Origin: Schauerella fraxinea
GTDB taxonomy: Bacteria > Pseudomonadota > Gammaproteobacteria > Burkholderiales > Burkholderiaceae_B
Assembly (NCBI GenBank): GCA_030849965.1
Contig: JAVDKL010000003.1
Span: 186,001 to 250,000 of the forward strand
Length of the DNA: 64,000 nt
Direction of reading: 5' to 3'
Positions 53,723-63,069 of this stretch are shown piece after piece (the stretch's first letter is position 1; every line of letters starts with the position of its first letter). The notes below the pieces were generated by a model. It did not search any database and had not been told where the DNA came from. It saw only the letters and a program-made list of their open reading frames with translations. Made by a program: the position numbers and the translations under genes.

Positions 53723-54700
53723 ATGACGTTGATTGCCACACAATTCAATGCGCTGAGTACCGCTGATGATGTCGTACGCGACGTTGATCTTACCGGCGTG
53801 CGTGCGCTGGTAACGGGCGCCAGTTCGGGCATCGGTGTTGAAACGGCCAAGGCGCTGGCGCGTGCGGGCGCCGAAGTGGTGCTGGCCGTGCGCGACGAGC
53901 GGGCCGGTTGGGGGGCGCTGGCCGAGATCGTGAGCGAAACCGGAAGCCATCGCGTGCGCGGCGTGCATCTCGATCTGGCCGATCGGGGCACGATCGGTCG
54001 CCTGGTCGACGGGTGGCGCGGCCCGCTGCACCTGCTCATCAATAACGCCGGCGTGATGGCCTGCCCATTGGCGCGCACGCCGGAAGGGTGGGAGCGGCAC
54101 TTCGCCACCAATCACCTGGGTCATTTTGAACTGGCGCTAGGCTTGCATGAGGCGCTGTGTCGGGGGGCCGACGCGCGCGGCGAGGCCCGGATCGTAAGTG
54201 TGAGTTCCGGGGCGCATGCACTGTCGCCCGTCAATTTCGAGGATCCGCACTTCGAGCGGCGGCGGTACGACCCGTGGACCGCCTACGCGCAATCGAAGAC
54301 GGCGACGGCCTTGTTTGCGGTGGAAGCGAGTGCACGCTGGGCCCACGACGGCATCGTGGCACATGCGGTCAATCCGGGATTCGCCGCGACGCGCTTGCAA
54401 CGGTACGTGCCGCCAGACACCAAGAAAGCGTGGGATGAGATGGAACGCCGCGGGCTGCTGAGGCGCAAAACCGTGCGGCAAGGCGCTGCGACCACGCTGG
54501 TCGCAGCGCTCACGCGTGAGTTTGCGCGCAAAGGTGGGCGATACCTATCGGACTGCAATGAGGCCGCGCCGATGGCCGATAGCAGTGATGCGGCCTTTGA
54601 ACCGAACAGCGTGCGCGAATGGGCGCGAGATCCGCAAGCCAGCAGCCTCTTGTGGGAGATGTCGCTGGATATGGTGGGCGCGTCGGTAATGTCGAATTGA
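53723..54700 (+). CDS. Short-chain dehydrogenase/reductase
   Basis: A 325-residue SDR of the retinol dehydrogenase/oxidoreductase-like group: cofactor motif TGASSGIG (around 32-39), NNAGV, active site Ser (VSVSSGAHAL) and YAQSK. Longer than the classical 250-residue form, with a C-terminal tail. GGGAG precedes the ATG. Divergent AraC regulator upstream. Substrate unknown. Confidence 0.9.
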   Translation: MTLIATQFNALSTADDVVRDVDLTGVRALVTGASSGIGVETAKALARAGAEVVLAVRDERAGWGALAEIVSETGSHRVRGVHLDLADRGTIGRLVDGWRGPLHLLINNAGVMACPLARTPEGWERHFATNHLGHFELALGLHEALCRGADARGEARIVSVSSGAHALSPVNFEDPHFERRRYDPWTAYAQSKTATALFAVEASARWAHDGIVAHAVNPGFAATRLQRYVPPDTKKAWDEMERRGLLRRKTVRQGAATTLVAALTREFARKGGRYLSDCNEAAPMADSSDAAFEPNSVREWARDPQASSLLWEMSLDMVGASVMSN

Positions 54701-54709
54701 GTATCGGCC

Positions 54710-55738
54710 TCAAGCCTTGAACGTTTTATTCCACATCTCCAGCATCTGCGCCTGATTGGCCTGCAGATAACCGTAGTCGAGCTGCAGCAGGTTTTCCTGC
54801 TGTTTTTCGGTAAACGCGATCGCGCGGTTGAGGTCGTCCGGCAGCTTGGCGTCTTTTACGGTGGGCAAATAACCCATGCGTTGGGCAAATGCCAACTGTG
54901 CTTGCGGCTCGAGCATCGCGTTCACGTACTTCAAACCCGCATCCTTGTTGCGCGCGTTTTTGGGAACGGCCGCTTCGTAAAGCGTGGGAAAACCGCCTTC
55001 GGATGGAAACGCGTGCGCCACGGGTAACCCGGCCTGATTCCACATGAAGGCCCGTGCGGCAGCAATCACCGTGATCCAGATATCGCCCGATTTCAAGGCG
55101 GTGGCGAGCGATTCGGTGGACGGCAGGATCTTCACATCGAGATCGCGCAGCTCGGCGAGTTTGCCGGCCGCGGGCTCGAAATTCGTGGGCGAGCCGCCGC
55201 CGACGATGGCTGCGATGGTGGTGTTGGTGGTGAACAGGAAATCGGTAAGGCCAACCTTGCCGCGATACTTCGGATCCCAGAGATCGGCAAACGCGGCCGG
55301 CGGCGTTTTGATTTTCTCGGTGTTGTACACGATGACATGCGCCGAGTAGATATGCGGGATCGAGTGCGTCTTTTTCAGAAACGGCAGCACTTGCGCGGTG
55401 CGCGGCACGTTGGCGGTGGTGATCTCTTCAAGCACGCCCATTTGCTGCGCAGCGTAGATATCGAAATCGGCCAGGCAAGCCACGTCCATGCTGCCGCGGC
55501 GCGCATTGCGTTCGGCCAGCAGTTTGGTGCGGCGCTGCATGGGGGCACCCACGTCTTGAACCACCGTCATGCCCATGGGCGTGATGAGGGGCTCGTCGAC
55601 GCCCGCGCGCAGGATGTTGCCGAAGTCGCCGCCCCACGTGCCGACGACGACTTGCTCCTCGGCGGCGAATGCCATGTTGGGCAACAGCAGTCCGGCGGCA
55701 GCGCCTTGCAGCAAATGGCGGCGAGTCAGGTTGGTCAT
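54710..55738 (-). CDS. ABC transporter binding protein, PotD/SBP family 1-8 type
   Basis: A 342-residue periplasmic binding protein with a twin-arginine-type signal (TRRHLLQGAAAGLLLPNMAF). Mature features: VVVGTWGGDFGNILRAGVDE, SIPHIYSAHVIVYNTEKIK and DLWDPKYRGKVGLTDF, as in spermidine/putrescine and related receptors. It is the downstream partner of a CocE-type hydrolase gene 25 bases upstream; no permease or ATPase genes are adjacent, so the transporter is incomplete here. Confidence 0.88.
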   Translation of the reverse strand: MTNLTRRHLLQGAAAGLLLPNMAFAAEEQVVVGTWGGDFGNILRAGVDEPLITPMGMTVVQDVGAPMQRRTKLLAERNARRGSMDVACLADFDIYAAQQMGVLEEITTANVPRTAQVLPFLKKTHSIPHIYSAHVIVYNTEKIKTPPAAFADLWDPKYRGKVGLTDFLFTTNTTIAAIVGGGSPTNFEPAAGKLAELRDLDVKILPSTESLATALKSGDIWITVIAAARAFMWNQAGLPVAHAFPSEGGFPTLYEAAVPKNARNKDAGLKYVNAMLEPQAQLAFAQRMGYLPTVKDAKLPDDLNRAIAFTEKQQENLLQLDYGYLQANQAQMLEMWNKTFKA

Positions 55739-55763
55739 GGGGCTTTCCTATCAGGTGGAAGGG

Positions 55764-57656
55764 TTATGCGGAAACGGCGCGCATGGGCAGTGCGATGCGC
55801 GAGGCGCGGTCTGCGCCGCGAGCAAACGTGAGCGCGGGTGGTCGGCCATGCGGCACTTGGCCGCAATGGTCGGCATCCGCGCCCGCAACGGATACACGGA
55901 TGCGGCTGCCGGCCGCGAATTGCCAAGCCACGGGCAGCAGCCCCAGGCGGATGTGCTCGATGTGGCCGGGTACGAGAGGCGCGGCATCCTGGCGGCTGAA
56001 GGTGCGAAACGGCCACGTGGTGCGGTAGGTATCGGGGCAGGGCGTTTCCTTGCGATGCAAGGCGCGCAGCAGGCCTTCGGTAACGTAGCGCTCGGTGCCG
56101 TCGGCTTCGATTTCGGTTACGTAAACGAAAAGCGCGGCATCCGGCTCGCTTGCGGCAAACCACAGATCGGCAATGCAGTGACCGGCTAGTTCGGCGGGCG
56201 CAGTCAAAGGCTCGGACGTGAAGCTCAGCATGCGATCGGTTCGCCCCTGCCAATCGGGGTAGTACTCGGTGCTGTTGATGGCGGCAATGCGCTCGTAGCG
56301 CGTGCCGGCGCCCGTGCCCAGGCTGAAGTCGACGTGGTAAGTGTCTTCGCCGGCTGCGCCGGGCTGCGCGGTGAGGGCACCGTCTGCGGCAAAGTGCAGC
56401 GTGGTTTGCGCGGACTCCGGCGGCCATTGCGCAGCCGACTTCCAGGCTTGCGCATGCAATGAGAAGTAGTGAATCGGCGCTTCGTTGGTGAGGCCGGTGT
56501 TCAGGCCCATCAAGTAGTGGTCGAAGAAACGCAGCACTTCGGCCAGCCACGGAAAGTCGGCCATGGTGCTGGTGCGCCAGGGCGAGATGTCGATGCGCGC
56601 GCCGTGATCCCAAGGCCCAAGCACGAGGTGACGGGGGTTTTTATCCAGCGTGAGAAAGCGCGAGATCGCAGCGTTCGAATAGCCGGCGCCGTCCATCCAG
56701 CCCGACATCGAAAGGATTGCCACGTCTTCACGCACGCCGGCCGACTTCGAATACGGACTGAACGATGCGGAACTGAAAGCCGGATCGTAGGGCAACGCCT
56801 CTTCGCGAAACCTGAATTCGGGCATGAATTCCGTCTGGCGGAAGTTACCCAGATGTTCCGAAATCGCCTGCTTCAGCAATGCGCCGTCGGGATCCTCGTC
56901 CACCGGCTGAGGGCCTTCGTAAGCCGGGTTCGCGTAGTACACGAAGCGATGCAGCATGTGGCGCTGATCGTGATCGAGCGCCACCATCAGATCGTCGTAG
57001 CTCTGCGTGAGCGCCTTGAGCTGGATGCCGCCGGGGAAGTAGTTGTCGGTGTAGGTGTCCCACACCGCGAACAGCGGTGCGATGGCTTTGACGGCCGGGT
57101 GGCCGGTGCTGGCGAGGAAGTCCGACGCGGCGCCGGGATAGGAGATGCCGGTGGCGCCCACTTTGCCGTCAGACCACGGCTGCGCCACGATCCAGTCCAC
57201 CACTTCGCTGCTGTCGTCACGCTCTTTCGGCGAACGAAAGCTATCGCGCGTGCCAAAGCTGGCACCGGTGCCACGCACGTCGATCACCACCACCACATAC
57301 CCGCGCGGCACAAAGTAGTCGCGAAACTTGGCCGTGTTCGGACCGCGATCGCCTTCGGCATCGGCCGCCATCTTGAAGCGGCGATAGTAGGGGGTGAAGA
57401 GCGTGAGCGTGGGGTGCTGGGCGTTGCCGTTGCTCGCTGCGTTGCTGGCGCTGCTACCGGCGCTGCTGTCGCTCTTGCCGTCGTCCAGCGGCTCGGGCAC
57501 GTACACGTCGATCGCCAGACGACACCCGTCGCGCATGGTGAGGTAGCGCGACATCGGCACATCCGGCAACCGGTATTCGACGGGGCGGTGCGCCTCGTAG
57601 TCGTGCGGAGGGATGGACCAGGCGTCGGTATACGAGGTTTGAATCGGTGTGGTCAT
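55764..57656 (-). CDS. CocE/NonD family serine hydrolase (peptidase S15-like)
   Basis: A 630-residue alpha/beta hydrolase of the cocaine esterase/X-Pro dipeptidyl peptidase family: MRDGCRLAIDVYVPEP, DVRGTGASFGTRDSF, the nucleophile in VGATGISYPGAASD, and a C-terminal jelly-roll domain (HIEHIRLGLLPVAWQFAAGS). A Ser/Ala/Asn-rich insert of about 25 residues follows the first strand (SDSSAGSSASNAASNG). It starts the leftward unit with the PotD-type binding protein and is divergent from a LysR gene. Confidence 0.88.
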   Translation of the reverse strand: MTTPIQTSYTDAWSIPPHDYEAHRPVEYRLPDVPMSRYLTMRDGCRLAIDVYVPEPLDDGKSDSSAGSSASNAASNGNAQHPTLTLFTPYYRRFKMAADAEGDRGPNTAKFRDYFVPRGYVVVVIDVRGTGASFGTRDSFRSPKERDDSSEVVDWIVAQPWSDGKVGATGISYPGAASDFLASTGHPAVKAIAPLFAVWDTYTDNYFPGGIQLKALTQSYDDLMVALDHDQRHMLHRFVYYANPAYEGPQPVDEDPDGALLKQAISEHLGNFRQTEFMPEFRFREEALPYDPAFSSASFSPYSKSAGVREDVAILSMSGWMDGAGYSNAAISRFLTLDKNPRHLVLGPWDHGARIDISPWRTSTMADFPWLAEVLRFFDHYLMGLNTGLTNEAPIHYFSLHAQAWKSAAQWPPESAQTTLHFAADGALTAQPGAAGEDTYHVDFSLGTGAGTRYERIAAINSTEYYPDWQGRTDRMLSFTSEPLTAPAELAGHCIADLWFAASEPDAALFVYVTEIEADGTERYVTEGLLRALHRKETPCPDTYRTTWPFRTFSRQDAAPLVPGHIEHIRLGLLPVAWQFAAGSRIRVSVAGADADHCGQVPHGRPPALTFARGADRASRIALPMRAVSA

Positions 57657-57870
57657 GTTTGCGATTTTGGGTGCGGCCTTGGGTGCGGCTTTTTGGGTGC
57701 TGCGATCGGCGGTGATGAAAATCGACGTTCATCTTAGGAATGCCCGGCGCTCATCCACAAATACGGATTGCCGATAGTCACATTGGCAAAACCTATCTCC
57801 CTGGCGTCGCGCTAAATATGGGCCATTCTCATAGGGGTAATCGCTAGTATGGCGAGACGCTTGAGATCAG

Positions 57871-57896
57871 CCGGATAGGCCATTATTCGTTTATCC
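57871..57896 (+). promoter_or_regulatory. Inverted repeat upstream of the LysR gene
   Basis: CGGATA (57871-57876) and TATCCG (57891-57896) form a perfect dyad with 14 bases between, 28 bases before the LysR start codon. LysR proteins commonly bind dyads in the divergent intergenic region to repress themselves and activate the facing gene (here the CocE-type hydrolase). Confidence 0.5.
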
Positions 57897-57924
57897 GATA
57901 ACTTCATCCTATGTGGCACAAGGC

Positions 57925-58851
57925 ATGGACATCCGCCAGTTGCGCTACTTCACGCGCATCGTCGAGCTTGAGAGCATTACGGCAGCCGCCGATGCGCTGC
58001 ATATCGCCCAGCCGTCGTTGAGCCAACAGGTGGCGAAGCTCGAAAGCGAGCTCGACACGAAGCTGCTGGTGCGCGGACCCGCGGGGGTGCAGCCCACCCA
58101 CACAGGCAGCATCCTGTATCGGCACGCCAAGATGGTGATTCGCCAGATGGACGAAGCGCGCGCGGCCGTGGAGCACGGTCGCGATATTCCGTCGGGGCAC
58201 GTGAGCATTGGCTTGCCCACCAGCACCTCGCGGGTACTGGCGTTGCCGTTGATCGAGGCCGTGGCGCAGCACCTGCCGCAGGTGACATTCGAGTTGGTCG
58301 AAGGGTCGAGTTTGGGGCTGGCCGAGTCGGTGGCCACGCAGCGGTTGGAGTTGGCGATCGCCATGAACGTGCAGCCGCAACCGCGCATGCAAGTCGTGCC
58401 GCTGCTCGAAGAGCAATTGATGCTGGTGGGGCAGGCGCTTCCCGGTCAGGACGCGGTCACGCTGGCCGAAGTGGCCGCGCTGCCGCTGTTGCTGCCCAGC
58501 TTTCCGAACTCGGTGCGCGTGACCGTGGACCGCGCGTTTGCGGATGCGGCCTTGCCGCTGCGGCTGGTGGCCGAAACCAGTGCGGTGTCGATCCTGCTGT
58601 CTTCAGTGCAGCGCGGTCACGGCTGGACCATCCTGCCGTGGTCGGCACTGGCGGGTGCAGAGCACTTGAATCCGCCGATCGTTGGAACGCCGATTGCCGA
58701 TCGCGAACTCAAACGCCGCATCTCGCTGTGCATGTCCACCTCGGCGCAGAGCAGTCTCGCCTGCATGGCCGTGCAGCGGTTGACGTTCGAACTCGTGCGC
58801 GACATGGCACAGGATGGACGATGGAAAGGCGTGACGTGGCTGGGCGGATGA
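57925..58851 (+). CDS. LysR-family transcriptional regulator
   Basis: A 308-residue LysR regulator: MDIRQLRYFTRIVELESITA, AADALHIAQPSLSQQVAKLE and an effector domain with MNVQPQPRMQVVPLLEEQLM. It resembles the nitrogen-assimilation/Cbl-like and aromatic-pathway LysR group only in general layout. The ATG at 57925 is chosen; a GTG at 57913 is possible. It is divergent from the CocE hydrolase and begins a row of three regulator genes. Confidence 0.9.
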   Translation: MDIRQLRYFTRIVELESITAAADALHIAQPSLSQQVAKLESELDTKLLVRGPAGVQPTHTGSILYRHAKMVIRQMDEARAAVEHGRDIPSGHVSIGLPTSTSRVLALPLIEAVAQHLPQVTFELVEGSSLGLAESVATQRLELAIAMNVQPQPRMQVVPLLEEQLMLVGQALPGQDAVTLAEVAALPLLLPSFPNSVRVTVDRAFADAALPLRLVAETSAVSILLSSVQRGHGWTILPWSALAGAEHLNPPIVGTPIADRELKRRISLCMSTSAQSSLACMAVQRLTFELVRDMAQDGRWKGVTWLGG

Positions 58852-58869
58852 CGCGTTAAGCTCTCGCCT

Positions 58870-59424
58870 ATGAACGACCCGTCGCTTTCCATCGCCCACA
58901 CCCTCAAGCAGTTTCGCAAAGATCGAGGCTGGAGTCTGGACGCCTGTGCTGCGGCGACCGGTGTGAGCAAAGCCATGTTGGGCCAGATCGAAAGGGGTGA
59001 ATCGAGTCCTACGATGGGCACGATGTGGAAGTTGGCGACTGGGCTCAATATCCCGTTTTCGGCGTTTTGGGACACCGCGGCACGGCTGGCGCCAGGCAGC
59101 GCGGCACCGGTTTATTCCGCCGATCCCGAAGCCCGCATGAAGGCCACGCTGATTCAGCCCTTCGATGCGCGTACCGGCGTGGAGATGCTGGAGGTCGAAC
59201 TGGCGGTGGGCTGCGAACGCCTGGCGCAGGGGCACCAAGCGGGCATGTTTGAGTACGTGGTCGTCATCGCCGGCACGATGTCGGTACTGCGCGACGGCCA
59301 GTGGATGTTGCTGGCCGAAGGGGCATCAATCATGTTTGCCGCCGACGCGCCACATGGCTATCGCAACGAGAGCGAGCAACCCGCACGGTTTTTAAATGTG
59401 ATCATTCGGAAAGGTCAGGGCTGA
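58870..59424 (+). CDS. XRE-family regulator with C-terminal cupin domain
   Basis: A 184-residue protein: an XRE helix-turn-helix at about 10-62 (LKQFRKDRGWSLDACAAATG, QIERGESSPTMGTMWKLATG) and a cupin sensor at about 105-180 (FEYVVVIAGTMSVLRDG, ADAPHGYRNES). Such regulators often sense small metabolites. It lies 18 bases after one LysR gene and 8 bases before another. Confidence 0.9.
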   Translation: MNDPSLSIAHTLKQFRKDRGWSLDACAAATGVSKAMLGQIERGESSPTMGTMWKLATGLNIPFSAFWDTAARLAPGSAAPVYSADPEARMKATLIQPFDARTGVEMLEVELAVGCERLAQGHQAGMFEYVVVIAGTMSVLRDGQWMLLAEGASIMFAADAPHGYRNESEQPARFLNVIIRKGQG

Positions 59425-59432
59425 CCAGAGTT

Positions 59433-60335
59433 ATGTCGAAAATCAATATCCTGCATCTTCAAACGTTGTGTCAGATTGCGCAGCTAGGGAGTTATCAAGC
59501 TGCCGCCGATCATCTCTACACCACACAACCGACGGTTTCCGCGCGTATGAGGGAACTGGAGATCAGGCTCGGTTTTCCGGTGTTCCAGAAGCGTGGCCGT
59601 CGAATGGATCTGACAACTCAGGGCCGGGAGCTCGTGCAGCAGGTAAAGCCCTTGCTCGCCTCGTTGGAAGACGTGATCTACGCGTTGGACGATGCGTCTC
59701 ACGCCTCCGGGCTGATTCGATTGGGAATCGCTGGCTTGATCGCACAGACTTGGTTCCCTCAGTTCATCACTGCTGCCAGAGCGGCAATGCCGCAGTTGAG
59801 TTTCGATGTGGGTGTGGGCCAGACCGCGCTGAGCGTCAGCAAACTGGAGTCAGGTCACCTGGACCTGGTTTTCATGGCAACCCCATCGCTGACCTCGGAT
59901 CGCTTTCATGTCGAATCGATCGGTGTTGCCGATGTACGGCTGGTGGGAGCACCCTCGCTCGTCGGATGTGAAAACGAGCAGTCCCAGGTCGAATGGCTGG
60001 AGCTTCTCCAGACGCAGCCTATCTGGTCGCTGTCCAGTGAGTCGCCCATGCACGCCATCTTGAAGGGTGTACTTCGAGAGCAAAATATTCGAAAGAAGGT
60101 CGACATCTGCAATGATGTGCTGACGCTGAAGAAGCTGATTTGCGGTGGCACGGGAGTCGGGCTCATGACTCATGCCTTGATCGAGCAAGAGTTGAAGCGG
60201 GGCGAACTCGTCGTACTGAAGAATGCGCCGCCCCTGCCGCAAATCAACTTCAATGCGGCATGGGGCATCGATCAAAGTCAGACGGTCATTCGGCGACTGG
60301 TCAAGCTCGCCAAGGCGATGTCAACCTTTCGCTGA
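59433..60335 (+). CDS. LysR-family transcriptional regulator
   Basis: A 300-residue LysR regulator: ILHLQTLCQIAQLGSYQAAA, DHLYTTQPTVSARMRELEIR and FPVFQKRGRRMDLTTQG, then the effector domain. ATG 59433 lies 8 bases after the XRE-cupin stop. It ends 54 bases before the convergent Bug receptor gene, so it may control the GMC-aldehyde dehydrogenase-Bug operon, but that is only proximity. Confidence 0.9.
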   Translation: MSKINILHLQTLCQIAQLGSYQAAADHLYTTQPTVSARMRELEIRLGFPVFQKRGRRMDLTTQGRELVQQVKPLLASLEDVIYALDDASHASGLIRLGIAGLIAQTWFPQFITAARAAMPQLSFDVGVGQTALSVSKLESGHLDLVFMATPSLTSDRFHVESIGVADVRLVGAPSLVGCENEQSQVEWLELLQTQPIWSLSSESPMHAILKGVLREQNIRKKVDICNDVLTLKKLICGGTGVGLMTHALIEQELKRGELVVLKNAPPLPQINFNAAWGIDQSQTVIRRLVKLAKAMSTFR

Positions 60336-60389
60336 CGAGACGACCGTTCGACACAATCCGTCGAGATCGGCACATTGTTCAATATCACG

Positions 60390-61400
60390 TCATTCGGGCT
60401 TCACGCCTGCATCGCCAAGCAGCTTGTGCCATTTCGCAACCTCATCGACCAGAAGCGCCTGGGCGCCATCCAGACTGCGGTGTGCTGCGGTCGGCACGAC
60501 GACACCTGTTTGTGCATAGCGCTCTTTGAGATCGGGGTCGGTAAGCGCTTTGTTGATCGCCGCATTGAGCTTGCTGGTGATTTCAGGCGGCGTGCCGCTC
60601 CTCACCATCACCATGTTCCAGATCGTGAAGTCCAGAGATTTGAACGCGCTCTCACTGGTCGAGGGCACGTCAGGCAACACACTCGCGCGGTTGGGGCCCA
60701 GCACCGCCAGACCTTTGATCTTTCCGCCGGCGATGGAGCTTACTGCGGTACTGATGCTTTCGACGGTGTAATCGATCAGACCAGCCATGACATCGGAGTT
60801 GGCTTGGGCAGCGCCGCGATAGTGAACCGGTGTGACGTTGATTCCCAGCGCGGCATTGAGCAGTACGCCGCCCAGGAAAGCGCCAGATCCGATGCCCGCA
60901 TCACCGAAGTTCATTGTTGCGTCATTGGCCTTCGCGTATTTGGCGAATTCGTCGAGATTGGACGCCGGGAAATTGGCCCGCACTGACAGCACCTGAGGCG
61001 TATCGCCTACAGAAGCGATTGCGGTGAAATCCTTGAGGATGTCATAAGGCAGGTTCTTATACACCGAGGGATTAGCCGCGAGCGTCCCGACATTCCCCAA
61101 AAGAATGGTGTATCCATCTGCGGCGGCTCGAGCCACTTTGGACTGTCCTATGGTGCCGCCTGCGCCCGGCAGATTCTCCACAATGACGGGCTGCTTAAGT
61201 TCCTTGGAAAGACTTACGCCAATCGTTCTTGCCAAGACATCGGTGGCCCCGCCAGCCGTGTACGGCACAACCAAGCTGATGGGGCGTTCCGGATAGCCGG
61301 CCGCCTGAGCACTTGCCGTCATCGCAAAACCCATTACGCTTGCAATAGCGAGAGCGGATATGCCTCTTTTTGGGGCGAGTGCGCCCGTGTTGGTGTTCAT
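60390..61400 (-). CDS. Tripartite tricarboxylate transporter (Bug/TctC) binding protein
   Basis: A 336-residue Bug-family receptor with a signal peptide (ALAIASVMGFAMTASAQAAG). Mature features: YPERPISLVVPYTAGGATDV, VIVENLPGAGGTIGQSKVAR and ADGYTILLG. The ATG at 61400 follows GGAG. It is last in the leftward unit of GMC oxidoreductase and aldehyde dehydrogenase, and may capture the acid or a related substrate of that pathway. A 186-base gap separates it from the dehydrogenase gene. Confidence 0.92.
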   Translation of the reverse strand: MNTNTGALAPKRGISALAIASVMGFAMTASAQAAGYPERPISLVVPYTAGGATDVLARTIGVSLSKELKQPVIVENLPGAGGTIGQSKVARAAADGYTILLGNVGTLAANPSVYKNLPYDILKDFTAIASVGDTPQVLSVRANFPASNLDEFAKYAKANDATMNFGDAGIGSGAFLGGVLLNAALGINVTPVHYRGAAQANSDVMAGLIDYTVESISTAVSSIAGGKIKGLAVLGPNRASVLPDVPSTSESAFKSLDFTIWNMVMVRSGTPPEITSKLNAAINKALTDPDLKERYAQTGVVVPTAAHRSLDGAQALLVDEVAKWHKLLGDAGVKPE

Positions 61401-61586
61401 GTTGTCTCCAATGTTTTTAGAATCGCTTCATGATCGAGCGGAACTACTCAGCGCGTACTACTTACCGTTGTCTTCAAAATCGAGTTGATGACGTGCGAAC
61501 GGATACCCCCAGCGCGCTCGAATGCAAGCAGGCTCGGTGTTTTCAAATATGGGTTGGTGTGCCCTCGCTTTGGAGGGCACTGGCAA

Positions 61587-63047
61587 TTACGCCACGGGAT
61601 CTCGCAGCGCGATCGTCACGACTTTTTCATCTGTCATGTCGCGGATGGCGTACTTCGGTCCCTCCACGCCGTAGCCACTATCTTTCACTCCTCCGTAGGG
61701 CATGCCATCGTTGCGCGAACTCGACGTCTCATTGACGTGCAGGCCCCCGACTCGAAGATTGCGCGCCAGGTAAAACGCAGTATTCAAATCGTTGGTAAAG
61801 ACGCCCGTGGCCAATCCGTAAGGTGTGGCGTTGATACCGTCGACCGCCTCTGTTATGGCGTCGAACGGGATGAGGGTGACGACAGGCGCAAATATTTCGA
61901 GGTCGAACACTTTCATTCCTGCGCGTACGTCAGAAAGAATCGTTGGCGCGAGAACCGACTTTTCGCGTTGACCACCGTGGACCAGACGTGCACCCATGCT
62001 TACTGCTTCCGCCACCCATGATTCGGCACGCACCGCTTCTTTCTCGGCAATCATGGGACCGACGTCAGTATCGGATCCCTGAGGGTTTCCGGTTTTGAGT
62101 GCGCTTGTTGCCTGCGCCAGCTTGGCGGTGAATTCGTCGATACGCGAGCGAGCCACATACAGCCGCTGAATGGACGTGCAAACCTGCCCGGCTTTGCGAA
62201 ACGTGGCGCGCATGATCCGTGGCAACGCCATATCGATGTCGGCATCATCGCAAACGACCGTGCAGGCGATGCTGCCCAGTTCGAGTTGGGTACGGCGGCG
62301 GCCAGCCTTCTGCTGAATGATGCGCCCAACGCGCGTGCTGCCAGTGAAGGTATAGAAGTCGATATCCTGTTCATCAAGCAGGTATTCGCCTGCTTCAGCG
62401 CCTTCTCCATGCACAAGCGACAGAAGCTCAGCTGGCCAACCGGCTTCGAGCAACGCGTCGCAGATCATGCTGGCTGTGAGGGGCGTGAAGCCAGACGGCT
62501 TCAAAATGACAGCGTTGCCCGCGGCGATGGCCGGCGCAATTTTGTGCAGCAATGCATTGAATGGCGCATTGAACGGTGTGATCGCACACACGATGCCAAC
62601 TGGCATCCGGATGGTGAACGCGATGCGATCTTTTTGCCCTGGATTGCCGTCCATAGGGATCATTTCGCCACAGATACGCTTCGATTCCTCCGCAGCGATC
62701 TCAAGCGTATCCAGGCCGCGGGCAATTTCGTTGCCAGCTTCAGCCTGGGTGAAGCCGGCCTCCAGTGTCATGATGTCGACGAACTGAGACTTTTTGGCAT
62801 TGATGATGTCGCCAGCTTTACGCAAGATGCGTGAACGTTCGTAGCCGTCGGGCACGTTTTTCAGATGACGCCGGGCACCTGAAACGGCTTGCTGAATATG
62901 TTCTTTCGATGTTCGGTCGACATGCGCGATCACCTCATGAGAGAACCGGTTGAGCACGGCGAATGTGGTGCCGCTCTCAACACGTTTTCCATTGATCAAG
63001 CTCAAGGTCGAGACTGATTTCAGCGTTTCGAAAATCTGATTGGACAT
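61587..63047 (-). CDS. NAD(P)-dependent aldehyde dehydrogenase
   Basis: A 486-residue aldehyde dehydrogenase. The nucleophile is Cys290 (FRKAGQVCTSIQR) and the general base Glu256 (TQLELGS). Cofactor region: ITPFNAPFNALLHKIAPAIA, GNAVILKPSGFTPLTAS and FTGSTRVGRIIQ. It follows the GMC oxidoreductase with a 22-base gap and GGAG at its start. It would oxidise the aldehyde made by that enzyme to an acid. Substrate unknown. Confidence 0.92.
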   Translation of the reverse strand: MSNQIFETLKSVSTLSLINGKRVESGTTFAVLNRFSHEVIAHVDRTSKEHIQQAVSGARRHLKNVPDGYERSRILRKAGDIINAKKSQFVDIMTLEAGFTQAEAGNEIARGLDTLEIAAEESKRICGEMIPMDGNPGQKDRIAFTIRMPVGIVCAITPFNAPFNALLHKIAPAIAAGNAVILKPSGFTPLTASMICDALLEAGWPAELLSLVHGEGAEAGEYLLDEQDIDFYTFTGSTRVGRIIQQKAGRRRTQLELGSIACTVVCDDADIDMALPRIMRATFRKAGQVCTSIQRLYVARSRIDEFTAKLAQATSALKTGNPQGSDTDVGPMIAEKEAVRAESWVAEAVSMGARLVHGGQREKSVLAPTILSDVRAGMKVFDLEIFAPVVTLIPFDAITEAVDGINATPYGLATGVFTNDLNTAFYLARNLRVGGLHVNETSSSRNDGMPYGGVKDSGYGVEGPKYAIRDMTDEKVVTIALRDPVA

Positions 63048-63069
63048 CGCTCTATCTCCGTAAAATGTA

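Noticed and set aside
56469-57737. 422-codon rightward open frame opposite the CocE hydrolase
   Set aside because: Antisense shadow with Val/His/Arg-rich composition and no recognisable motif.
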